From an uncultured Eubacterium sp. (GTDB lineage Bacteria > Bacillota > Clostridia > Lachnospirales > Lachnospiraceae), in NCBI GenBank assembly GCA_910584595.1, contig CAJUBQ010000056.1:1-29054 (forward strand): a stretch of DNA of 29,054 nt, in the 5' to 3' direction. Below are positions 21,885 through 29,054 of this stretch, one piece after another; position 1 is the stretch's first letter, and every line of letters begins with the position of its first letter. The position numbers were made by a program, and so were the translations under genes. The notes under the pieces are model-generated. The model was not told the origin of the DNA and ran no database searches. It saw only the letters and a list, made by a program, of their open reading frames with translations.

Positions 21885-23579
21885 TCATTTCCTGATGACG
21901 CGTTCGTACGGACTTTGCAGCAGCAGTTCATGATCTGCAACGTTCGCGCAGCTGTTGCTCAGCCGGTCCAATGCATTTAAAATCTTATAAAACGGCTTCG
22001 TAAGCTTTGCGCTGCACTTTCCCTTTTCCACCCGTTCCAGATGCGCTTTGCGCATATGCAGGCTTAACTCGAGCATTTTTTCTTTTTTCCTGCGTATCTT
22101 TTTGATTTTATCACGGTCGCCGCTTACAAGCATGTAAAATGCTTCCTCATACATTTCCATGATTAAAGCCAGGCTTTGTTCCAGATCTCTTCGCGCTTCT
22201 TTGGAAAAGCCGGCGTTCTTTTTTTTCTTTTCGTTTTTTTCTGCTAAAAGCGCCAAAACTTCCTGGCATAAGAAAGCGATACGGTCAAAGTCTCCTAAAA
22301 GATACATAAGTCCTGCCGCTTCCTTCGCCTGTTCTTCGCTCATACTGCCCGCGGAAAACAGTTCTGAAAGATACTCTGTCACCTGCTCATACAGTCTGCG
22401 CGCCTGATCTGTCTGCTCTAAGATCCGCGCAGACATTTTTTTATCTTCCGTCCTTACCAGTCCACAAAGGTCAGACAGCAATCCATCTGCGGATTCGCCG
22501 CAATGAATCATTTCTTTTTCTGCTAAACGCAGCGCAGCGGCAGGCTGTGCCATCAGCTTATGATCCAGATAAACCGGCTCTGATAATGCCTGCGGCGCTT
22601 TGGCGCCTTCTCGCACAATGCCGGATACAAGCTTTACCATATAAGGTAACAGCGGCGTCCAAATCAGCGTCATAACCAGATTAAACATCGTATGTGCATT
22701 TGCAATCTGCCTGGAAATCACTTCCACCTCCGGGCCTGCCGGAGAAAGCACACGAATCACAGACGCAAAGGGCTGTATCAGCCAGATAAACAAAAAACAA
22801 CCGGACAAATTAAAAATACAATGCGCTAACGCGGTCCGCTTTGCATCCTTTGCCTGTCCCACGCAAGCCAGCAAAGCCGTAATCGTAGTGCCAACATTAT
22901 CTCCCAGTAAAATCGGTATCGCACCCGCAAGACCCAAAATACTCGTGACACCGTCCGCCAACGGCTGTTCGGCAAAATTCTGCAGCACCGCAATCGTAGC
23001 CGAACTGCTCTGCACCACAAGCGTCATAAACGTACCGACAAGCACACCAAGCACCGGAATATCCGCTACTTTTGCAATCAAATTTAAAAAGAACGGACTG
23101 CCCGCCAGCGGCTTCATGACTCCGCCCATTGTCTCAATTCCTAAAAACAGCAAACCAAATGCAAATACGGTCTGCCCGATATTTTTTGCCTTTTCTGTTT
23201 TTGCAAGATAAGATACCGCAAACCCCGCAAAAATAAACAGATAAATATAATCACTGATTTTAAACGCGATGATCTGTGCCGTCATCGTTGTTCCGATATT
23301 CGCGCCAAGAATAATAGAAATAGACTGTGGCAGGCTCATCAGCCCGGCGCTGACAAACCCAATCGCCATCACCGTCGTTGCACTGCTGCTTTGCAGCACT
23401 GCCGTCGTCAAAGCCCCTGCAAGAACACCCATAACCGGATTTTTCGTCAAAAGCTCCAATATACTTTTCATTTTTTCGCCTGCGGCTTTTTGAAGGCATT
23501 CACTCATCATATTCATGCCAAAAATAAATACTGCCAGGCCGCCGAGTAAACCGAATAGAATCCGCAAAGTATCATTCAT
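21885..23579 (-). CDS. Na/Pi cotransporter family protein with PhoU-like tail
   Basis: Membrane protein of 564 residues in the SLC34-like (NptA/YjbB) family. The two inverted halves each carry QSSSAT (about 63-68 and 190-195) followed by a GANIGTT or GDNVGTT loop, the substrate and sodium site pattern. Residues after about 340 are a helical cytosolic PhoU-like domain (ADHELLLQSPYERVIRK at the end). It likely imports phosphate with sodium; the PhoU-like tail may gate it. The start follows an AGAGGAG site. A TATAAT (23623-23628, minus) upstream lacks a good -35. Confidence 0.9.
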   Translation of the reverse strand: MNDTLRILFGLLGGLAVFIFGMNMMSECLQKAAGEKMKSILELLTKNPVMGVLAGALTTAVLQSSSATTVMAIGFVSAGLMSLPQSISIILGANIGTTMTAQIIAFKISDYIYLFIFAGFAVSYLAKTEKAKNIGQTVFAFGLLFLGIETMGGVMKPLAGSPFFLNLIAKVADIPVLGVLVGTFMTLVVQSSSATIAVLQNFAEQPLADGVTSILGLAGAIPILLGDNVGTTITALLACVGQAKDAKRTALAHCIFNLSGCFLFIWLIQPFASVIRVLSPAGPEVEVISRQIANAHTMFNLVMTLIWTPLLPYMVKLVSGIVREGAKAPQALSEPVYLDHKLMAQPAAALRLAEKEMIHCGESADGLLSDLCGLVRTEDKKMSARILEQTDQARRLYEQVTEYLSELFSAGSMSEEQAKEAAGLMYLLGDFDRIAFLCQEVLALLAEKNEKKKKNAGFSKEARRDLEQSLALIMEMYEEAFYMLVSGDRDKIKKIRRKKEKMLELSLHMRKAHLERVEKGKCSAKLTKPFYKILNALDRLSNSCANVADHELLLQSPYERVIRK

Positions 23580-23645
23580 AAATCTGCTCCTCTTTTCTGT
23601 TCCTAAGTTCTGACAGTATTTTATTATACCCAGGTAAAATTCATG

Positions 23646-23897
23646 TTATCCAGATGTAAAGTTCGTGTAAAATCTAAATCTTCCTACAGCTTCATCGCTG
23701 TCATATTCACCATCCAGATTTAGTTTTCCTCCATACTCCGCTGCCCTTTCTTCCAGCGTTTTATGCCGAAAAGTTTTTGCCAGCATAATAACTCCATTCG
23801 AAACAGAAATTTCTAATATTTCATTTAATGAAATGCCAGCATTTCGAAGAATTTCCTCAGGAATACGAATTCCCGGGCTGTTTTCCCATATTTTCAC
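23646..23897 (-). CDS. Orphan AbrB/MazE-type antitoxin-like protein, possibly decayed
   Basis: An 83-residue protein with the swapped-hairpin AbrB/MazE pattern WENSPGIRIPEEILRNAGIS near the N terminus and the acidic tail typical of MazE (LEERAAEYGGKLNLDGEYD). Two features look eroded: the frame begins directly at the KIWENS strand, with a stop just upstream and only a weak ribosome-binding site before a GTG start; and the C-terminal end runs into RFRFYTNFTSG, where I expect an ending like GREVW from related antitoxins. No MazF toxin follows: only 66 bp remain before the next gene. It lies 31 bp after cysN, so it may be transcribed from the cys operon. Confidence 0.65.
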   Translation of the reverse strand: MKIWENSPGIRIPEEILRNAGISLNEILEISVSNGVIMLAKTFRHKTLEERAAEYGGKLNLDGEYDSDEAVGRFRFYTNFTSG

Positions 23898-23928
23898 TTG
23901 CGCCTACAATACCCTACATTTTACTATT

Positions 23929-25656
23929 TCAGCACAATCCTTTCCCCTCAATATCAGCCTCACCCCAGAAATTATCTTTAAATACAATACTCCTGTATTT
24001 TTCAAACTGCAGCCAGCGGTTATAAAACTCTGCCGCTCCATCTTTTGCAGTCATGTCAAATTCATGAATAAACTGTTCTACCTCTGCCTGACTTTCTGCA
24101 CGCACGCCGCATCCTCTGCCGTTTACAATCGGATATCCTTCATATTTGTAATCATTGACGGATATGACTTTTGTAATCTTGCTGTCTCTGATGCTGACAG
24201 CCATATGCTCATGCAGGATAATCATGTCAAAATATGCAGGATAGTGATAGCTTTCCCCATTTACCGGAACGGTATCGCCCACCGTATACCGGCCGTTATG
24301 CGCACTTTCTTTTGTAATTGTATCCAAAAACAGGTTCAGATAATATTCTTTAAAAATACCTGCCCCGGCTTTTAGATCTCCATACCAAAACGTAGCCATT
24401 GTATCCCGTTCGCCTTTGCCTCTTGTACTTTCCACCACACCGCAGGCGGACGTCATATGGCTGACGCGATCAATAAAAATCAGCTCACCCATCGTCTTAT
24501 GCTTGTGAAACTCGTCAACTGCTATATTTTCCGAAAGTACAATATCACAGACAGCGATCTCATTTTTCTGCAACGATACGGCCGGCAGATGCTTTCCGGT
24601 ATTCACATCTATTTTGTAATGAATGCTGCTGACCATCGCAGGAATCTGCTTTGTGCCAATTTTAATCAGATAATCCTGTTCCGTATTCAGGCAGGCATCG
24701 TCCATCCATAAAATCGTCGCCGTAATTTTTTTCGACATCGTAATCGGGGCATCTTTTACCAATACGCTGCCGCGGGAAATATCGATCTCTCGATCCAGCT
24801 GAATCGTTGCCGGTTGCCCTTTGCGTACCTGCTGCACGCCTGCTTGTCCGATGAAAATAGATTTGATCTTTGCTCTTTGATGTCCCGGCAGAGCTTCTAC
24901 ATCATCGCCCACCGTAAATTCTCCGGCTTCGATCTGACCCTGAAACCCCCGAAACTCATGGTTCGGCCGGCATACACGCTGCACCGGCATATAAGAGCCG
25001 ACTTCCATTGTCTGTTCGCTCGTATCAATATTTTCCAGATATGTCAGCAGATCATCTCCGGTATACCAGGGCATATTTATGCTCTTTTTGGTTATATTAT
25101 CCCCTTCTGTCGCCGAAACCGGAATAATTTTTACGCTGCTTAAGCGTAACTCATCCGAAAGCTCCTGAATCTGCGCTTCGATTTCATGAAACCGCTCTTT
25201 CTCATAACCTGCCAGATCCATTTTGTTTACTGCAAATACAAAATATTTAATGCCCATCAGGGCGCAAATTCTGGCATGCCGCCTCGTCTGCACAAGCACG
25301 CCTGCCTGCGCATCGATCAAAATCACTGCCAGCTCAGCAAAAGAAGCGCCAACAGCCATATTTCTTGTATATTCCTCATGTCCCGGAGTATCCGCCACAA
25401 TAAAACTACGGTTATCTGTCGTAAAATAACGATATGCCACATCAATCGTAATTCCCTGCTCCCGTTCTGCCATTAAACCGTCCAAAAGCAGCGAATAATC
25501 AATCGCACCCTCTCTGCTGCCAACCTTACTGTCCAGTTCCAGCGCACGCTCCTGATCTGCATAAATAAGCTTCGCATCATATAAAATATGGCCGATCAGC
25601 GTAGATTTTCCGTCATCGACACTGCCGCATGTAATAAATTTTAATAAACCTTTCAT
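23929..25656 (-). CDS. cysN: Sulfate adenylyltransferase GTPase subunit CysN with C-terminal extension
   Basis: GTPase subunit of ATP sulfurylase, which with CysD forms adenosine-5'-phosphosulfate in sulfate activation. The 575-residue protein has the P-loop GSVDDGKST (11-19), the DTPGHEEY G3 motif (89-96) and NKMD (144-147), followed by two EF-Tu-like beta-barrel domains to about 410. Residues 412-575 form an extension absent from the 475-residue E. coli CysN. It lacks a GSGKST loop, so it is not the APS kinase domain of CysNC fusions, and I do not recognise it. The start is directly after the cysD stop (TAA-ATG with no gap), with GGGAGGGG nine bases upstream. Confidence 0.92.
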   Translation of the reverse strand: MKGLLKFITCGSVDDGKSTLIGHILYDAKLIYADQERALELDSKVGSREGAIDYSLLLDGLMAEREQGITIDVAYRYFTTDNRSFIVADTPGHEEYTRNMAVGASFAELAVILIDAQAGVLVQTRRHARICALMGIKYFVFAVNKMDLAGYEKERFHEIEAQIQELSDELRLSSVKIIPVSATEGDNITKKSINMPWYTGDDLLTYLENIDTSEQTMEVGSYMPVQRVCRPNHEFRGFQGQIEAGEFTVGDDVEALPGHQRAKIKSIFIGQAGVQQVRKGQPATIQLDREIDISRGSVLVKDAPITMSKKITATILWMDDACLNTEQDYLIKIGTKQIPAMVSSIHYKIDVNTGKHLPAVSLQKNEIAVCDIVLSENIAVDEFHKHKTMGELIFIDRVSHMTSACGVVESTRGKGERDTMATFWYGDLKAGAGIFKEYYLNLFLDTITKESAHNGRYTVGDTVPVNGESYHYPAYFDMIILHEHMAVSIRDSKITKVISVNDYKYEGYPIVNGRGCGVRAESQAEVEQFIHEFDMTAKDGAAEFYNRWLQFEKYRSIVFKDNFWGEADIEGKGLC

Positions 25657-26556
25657 TTAGAAATACCCCTCCCGCTTTCTTCTTTCCATGCTTCCGGCTG
25701 CTTCATGGTCAATCACCCGCGAAGTACGTTCAGATTCTACTGCGCTTAATGTCTCTTCGATAATTGCATCCAATGTATCAGCCTCCGATTCGCATCCACC
25801 GGTCAACGGATAACATCCAAGCGTGCGGAATCTTACTTTTTTGTACTCAACTTTTTCTCCGTCACGCAGCTTCATACGATCATCGTCCAGCATAATAATA
25901 TTTCCGTCACGATACACAACCGGCCGCTCCTTTGCAAAATAAAGCGGTACAATCTCAATATTTTCCTGCTTAATATACTGCCAGATATCTTTCTCTGTCC
26001 AATTGGAAATCGGAAACACACGGATGCTTTCTCCCTGATGAATCACCGTATTAAACAGCTTCCACATTTCGGGACGCTGGTTTTTCGGATCCCATGCATG
26101 ATTTTCATTACGAAAAGAAAAAATCCGCTCTTTGGCCCTTGATTTTTCTTCATCCCTCCGTCCGCCTCCAAAAGCTGCCGTAAATCCATATTTATTTAAC
26201 GCCTGCTTAAGCGCCTGCGTCTTCATAATGTCCGTATAAGCAGCTCCATGGTCAAACGGATTAATCCCTCTTTTCACTCCGTCTTCATTAATATATTCCA
26301 ACATTTCAATCCCGAGCTTTTGCGCCATACGGTCACGAAAAGAAATCATTTCCTGAAATTTCCATGTTGTATTGACGTGTAAAAACGGGAATGGGGGTTT
26401 TTCCGGGTAAAATGCTTTCATAGCAAGATGCAGCATGACAGAGCTGTCCTTACCGATAGAATAAAGCATGACCGGCTTTTCACACTCTGCTGCTACTTCA
26501 CGGATAATGTAGATGGCTTCTGCTTCCAGCTCATCCAGATGGGATAGTTCACTCAT
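25657..26556 (-). CDS. cysD: Sulfate adenylyltransferase small subunit CysD
   Basis: Catalytic PP-loop subunit of ATP sulfurylase, 299 residues as in E. coli (302). It shows the PP-loop SIGKDSS (33-39), the GGRRDEEKSRAKERIFSFR segment and the conserved PLYFAKERPVVYRDG, plus the C-terminal LGCYPLTGGCESEA. The start at 26556 follows GGAGGAATTAT; an in-frame extension of 22 codons lacks a site. It is followed without a gap by cysN. No APS reductase, kinase or sulfite reductase is encoded in this window. Confidence 0.94.
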   Translation of the reverse strand: MSELSHLDELEAEAIYIIREVAAECEKPVMLYSIGKDSSVMLHLAMKAFYPEKPPFPFLHVNTTWKFQEMISFRDRMAQKLGIEMLEYINEDGVKRGINPFDHGAAYTDIMKTQALKQALNKYGFTAAFGGGRRDEEKSRAKERIFSFRNENHAWDPKNQRPEMWKLFNTVIHQGESIRVFPISNWTEKDIWQYIKQENIEIVPLYFAKERPVVYRDGNIIMLDDDRMKLRDGEKVEYKKVRFRTLGCYPLTGGCESEADTLDAIIEETLSAVESERTSRVIDHEAAGSMERRKREGYF

Positions 26557-26762
26557 ATAATTCCTCCTGATTGTTTCTTGTTTCCGCCTCCCAAACACTG
26601 CTTTCTTTTCCTTATCGGTCATTACATGATCCGGGGGCTGTAAAAATTATTGGATGCTTCTTTCATACGTGTTATTTTTTATATTATTTATGAAATGTAT
26701 TTATAAAATATTATCATATGCGATTATCATTAAATCATTCTTAAAGGAAAGGTTTGATTTTA

Positions 26763-27632
26763 CTACTGAAAAAAACGTTCTTTTACTTCCTGTACAGGCA
26801 TATCCTGTCCTGTGTAAAGCTTAAATGCGGCAGCTCCCTGCCAAAGCAGCATTCCTTCACCGGAAATACAGGTGCAGCCTGCCTCTGACGCCTCGCGAAG
26901 CAGCCTGGTCTGTTTCGGATTGTACACAGCATCACAGACAACCAGACCCGGCCGAAATGCCGAGGCGTCTTTTACAACGCTTTCATTTTCCATCGGCTTC
27001 ATACCTACGATCGTCGCATTTGCAAAAATATCGCTGGAGCTAATTTCTTCGTTCATTTTTGCTTCGTCTGCAATATCATATACATTTACAATGCACGCAG
27101 GCTTTTGTCTTTTAATTTTTTCTGCAGTTTCTAATGTACGCGCAAAAAACGCGTCTTTAATGTTAAAAATAGAAATCTCCTTAGCTCCGTCCAATGCACA
27201 CTGCACCTGAATCGCTGTTGCAGCTCCGCCTCCGCCTGCTACGGTAATTTTTTTCCCTGCAATCTCTACGCCATGGTCACGCAAATTGTTTACAAATCCT
27301 TCACCATCTGTAATATAGCCTGTCAATCTGCCATTATCATTGACGATCGTATTGACAGCTCCGATCAGGCGCGCCGCATCAGAGAGTTCATCCATATATT
27401 TTACCGCTTCCGTCTTGTCCGGCATTGTAACATTACAGCCGCGCATTTTAAACGTGCGGATTGCCTCAATCGCCCGTTCTACTTCCTCCTGCTGAACATC
27501 AAATGCCACATATGCATAATCCAAACCTAATTTCTGAAAACTATAATTATACATTGCCGGAGAACCGGAATGACCGACCGGAGAACCGATCAATGCCAGC
27601 AGTCCTGTTGTTCCTGTAATTCTGTTTTCCAT
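26763..27632 (-). CDS. aroE: Shikimate dehydrogenase (AroE family)
   Basis: NADP-type enzyme reducing 3-dehydroshikimate to shikimate. The 289-residue protein has the shikimate-binding SGSPAMYN (22-29), catalytic Lys73 (NVTMPDK), Asn94 (GAVNT) and Asp109 (YITDGEGF), followed by the glycine-rich dinucleotide loop AGGGGAATA (132-140). The usual NTDG has Ile for Asn (ITDG), which suggests a divergent subgroup; quinate or other shikimate analogues could also be used. A GGAGG site lies nine bases before the ATG. It is separated from aroK-aroD by the Na/Pi and cys genes and has its own promoter. Confidence 0.92.
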   Translation of the reverse strand: MENRITGTTGLLALIGSPVGHSGSPAMYNYSFQKLGLDYAYVAFDVQQEEVERAIEAIRTFKMRGCNVTMPDKTEAVKYMDELSDAARLIGAVNTIVNDNGRLTGYITDGEGFVNNLRDHGVEIAGKKITVAGGGGAATAIQVQCALDGAKEISIFNIKDAFFARTLETAEKIKRQKPACIVNVYDIADEAKMNEEISSSDIFANATIVGMKPMENESVVKDASAFRPGLVVCDAVYNPKQTRLLREASEAGCTCISGEGMLLWQGAAAFKLYTGQDMPVQEVKERFFQ

Positions 27633-27665
27633 ATGCTTTTATCCTCCTGCTTATTCGCTGCTAAC

Positions 27666-27694
27666 AGATTACCACAGCCATTTTTTACCGTCAA
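27666..27694 (-). promoter_or_regulatory. Sigma-A promoter of aroE
   Basis: On the minus strand, TTGACG (27689-27694) is followed after 17 bp by TAATCT (27666-27671). It lies about 30 bp upstream of the aroE start, downstream of the rpsU terminator. Confidence 0.7.
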
Positions 27695-27723
27695 CTACTT
27701 CAAAAAAACACTTAACAATTTGA

Positions 27724-27752
27724 AAAAGCTGTTGCAGTCTGCAACAGCTTTT
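27724..27752 (-). terminator. Terminator of rpsU
   Basis: A perfect 13-bp stem AAAAGCTGTTGCA/TGCAACAGCTTTT (27724-27736/27740-27752) with a three-base loop, ending in CTTTTTC on the minus strand. It begins 15 bases after the rpsU stop. Confidence 0.87.
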
Positions 27753-27766
27753 CTAAATCTGTACCA

Positions 27767-27943
27767 CTAGTTATATTTACGTTTTCTTGCAGCTTCGGAT
27801 TTCTTCTTACGGCGAACACTTGGTTTCTCATAATGTTCTCTCTTACGAATCTCCTGCTGAATTCCTGCTTTTGCGCAGTTTCTCTTGAATCTGCGTAATG
27901 CGGAATCTAAAGTCTCGTTCTCTTTTACGATCACATTTGACAT
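27767..27943 (-). CDS. rpsU: Ribosomal protein bS21
   Basis: Small basic 58-residue ribosomal protein of the 30S platform. The sequence NVIVKENETLDSALRRFKRN followed by RKREHYEKPSVRRKKKSEAARK is diagnostic of bS21. The start at 27943 (MSNVIV) follows an AGGTG site; the open frame to 27988 precedes the site and is rejected. It is a single-gene unit with its own promoter and terminator. Confidence 0.97.
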   Translation of the reverse strand: MSNVIVKENETLDSALRRFKRNCAKAGIQQEIRKREHYEKPSVRRKKKSEAARKRKYN

Positions 27944-28018
27944 ATTCTCACACCTAACCTCCCTCCAGTTGCGTATTGTGCATATCAACTGTTAGGTTAT
28001 ATTTTAGCACTAGATCAT

Positions 28019-28046
28019 ATTATAGCATATTTTTTCCATTCGTCAA
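28019..28046 (-). promoter_or_regulatory. Strong sigma-A promoter of rpsU
   Basis: On the minus strand, TTGACG (28041-28046) and a perfect TATAAT (28019-28024) are separated by 16 bp. The predicted leader is about 70 nt before the bS21 start. Confidence 0.8.
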
Positions 28047-28098
28047 GAGGTTATGGCAAATTTTCGTGAATCCATACTATACAACACATGATCTGAAA

Positions 28099-28713
28099 CT
28101 ATCTAGCCTGCAGCTCTTCTGTTTTAAAAGTATTGTATCCTTCATAGTAATAACTTACATCAATGCCTTTCATGTATACTTCCCTGTCATCTATCTGATC
28201 TGTTAACGCCTTCTTGAGCAATATCTTAATTTCCACATCCCTGATCGGACTTCTTTCCATGGCAAGTAAATAATCTTCTTTATCAACTTTGTTCCAGTCC
28301 ACTACTGATTTTAATTCCTTTTTTAAAATCAAATCTAACCATATTCGTGTACTCCTGCCATTCCCCTCCCTAAAAGGATGGGCAACATTCATTTCCACGT
28401 ATTTTTCAATTATTTCGTCAAATGTTGATTGTGGCATTTCATCAATATGTTTTAATGCAGCTTCCAGATACATTACCGGTGCAAATCTAAAGTTCCCTTT
28501 TGCAATGTTTACAGTCCTTACTTTTCCAGCAAAATCATATATTTCATCAAAAAGAAATGTATGAATTTTAGCAAGCCCGGAAAACTTTCCAATTTCTGAT
28601 TCATTAATGAAAATGTTTTCATATAGTTCAATCGCTTTTAATTTGCTTATTTTTTCTTCCATTCTCGCAAGTTCTGCTGAATTCTCAATACCCAGTTTAT
28701 TTTCCAGAGCCAT
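28099..28713 (-). CDS. Class III Fic-domain adenylyltransferase
   Basis: A 204-residue Fic protein, which transfers AMP (or another nucleotide moiety) from a nucleotide to target proteins. The active-site loop is canonical, HPFREGNGR (112-120), with the catalytic His112 and the upstream flap around FRFAP. Near the C terminus, SYYYEG (187-192) matches the inhibitory [S/T]xxxE[G/N] motif, so it is the single-domain class III type, in which the inhibitory helix is built in and oligomer state controls activity. The start follows GGAGG by seven bases. No separate antitoxin gene is visible beside it. Its AT content is higher than that of neighbours, which fits horizontal transfer. Confidence 0.92.
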   Translation of the reverse strand: MALENKLGIENSAELARMEEKISKLKAIELYENIFINESEIGKFSGLAKIHTFLFDEIYDFAGKVRTVNIAKGNFRFAPVMYLEAALKHIDEMPQSTFDEIIEKYVEMNVAHPFREGNGRSTRIWLDLILKKELKSVVDWNKVDKEDYLLAMERSPIRDVEIKILLKKALTDQIDDREVYMKGIDVSYYYEGYNTFKTEELQAR

Positions 28714-29054
28714 ATTTATCCTCCACTAAATATAATTTGAATGACGCATATATCATACACTACTTTCTTTGACGTAGAAAGTATCAGGCAACGCCACTTT
28801 ACAACTTTGCGAAAAAAGATATGCGCACCTATTAGAATTTACGACATGTTGCCTCGTTATCATACATTGACTCTTGTTTTAAAAAGCTGTTTTCAGTATA
28901 TCACAGATTGTTACAGTTATAAAGATTTCGATGAGAAATAAAATGATTATCTCATTTCCACTTTAACAGTGCAGATATTCAGGTGTTCAGCAATTAAATT
29001 CCCGTCTTTAGGATTTAACACCATGAATTTTTAGATGATAGATATAGTTTATAT
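28714..29054. other. Spacer without a supportable gene
   Basis: A 341-base AT-rich spacer upstream of the Fic gene. It contains a small hairpin TACTTTCT/AGAAAGTA (28761-28768/28776-28783) just upstream of the Fic ribosome-binding site region. The only open frame (28741-28941) has no ribosome-binding site or recognisable composition. Confidence 0.5.

Noticed and set aside
23646..23928. Complete MazEF toxin-antitoxin pair
   Set aside because: Only the antitoxin-like frame is present; the sequence on both sides belongs to cysN and the Na/Pi gene.
28741..28941. 66-residue + strand frame upstream of the Fic gene
   Set aside because: No ribosome-binding site, no recognisable motif, and a composition like random AT-rich sequence.

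Overview
The window looks like a chromosomal segment of a spore-forming gut Firmicute (class Clostridia, most likely Lachnospiraceae-like). This is inferred from the complete spoIIIA operon, moderate GC content, strong AGGAGG-type ribosome-binding sites, an RpiR-controlled sialic-acid cluster and the protein family types. I see no phage, no insertion sequence, no CRISPR array and no tRNA or rRNA gene.

Layout. (1) Positions 1-539 hold no protein gene but carry a strongly supported structured RNA candidate (about 145-440, + strand). It has nested helices, a long two-part hairpin and a pseudoknot. (2) Positions 540-8556 encode a complete sialic acid/N-acetylmannosamine catabolic set. nagB (-) is divergent from nanE, nanA, an SSS-family sialate symporter, yhcH/nanQ, a ROK kinase (nanK-like), an RpiR regulator and nagA (all +). 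Together they would import N-acetylneuraminate, cleave it to ManNAc and pyruvate, phosphorylate and epimerise it to GlcNAc-6-P, deacetylate it, and deaminate it to fructose-6-P. The divergent control region contains a compact hairpin-rich repeat-like element. (3) Positions 8693-12065 (-) form an operon of two DUF969/DUF979 membrane proteins, an M29-like metallopeptidase and pyroglutamyl peptidase, probably for peptide and 5-oxoproline handling. It has a clear sigma-A promoter and a leader of about 160 nt. (4) Positions 12391-14467 (-) hold a small monooxygenase-like protein of unknown role and a hemerythrin-response regulator fusion. (5) Positions 14751-20228 (-) carry the full spoIIIAA-AH operon for the mother-cell side of the SpoIIIA-SpoIIQ channel, with an AT-rich minisatellite between AG and AF. 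(6) Positions 20474-21810 (-) are aroK-aroD, then a Na/Pi cotransporter (21885-23579), an orphan AbrB/MazE-like antitoxin (23646-23897), cysN with a large unassigned C-terminal extension, cysD, aroE, rpsU, and a class III Fic protein ending at 28713. The last 341 bases hold no gene I can support.

Scale and repeats. All genes from 8693 rightward are on the minus strand. Three copies of a 31-32 bp imperfect palindrome (12301, 14576, 20266) sit in three different intergenic regions and form a REP-like family. Several sigma-A promoters and factor-independent terminators can be read directly. The best candidates for new biology are the structured RNA at the left edge, the hemerythrin-middle domain-REC protein, and the C-terminal domain on CysN. 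All family assignments were made by reading motifs, without database searches.
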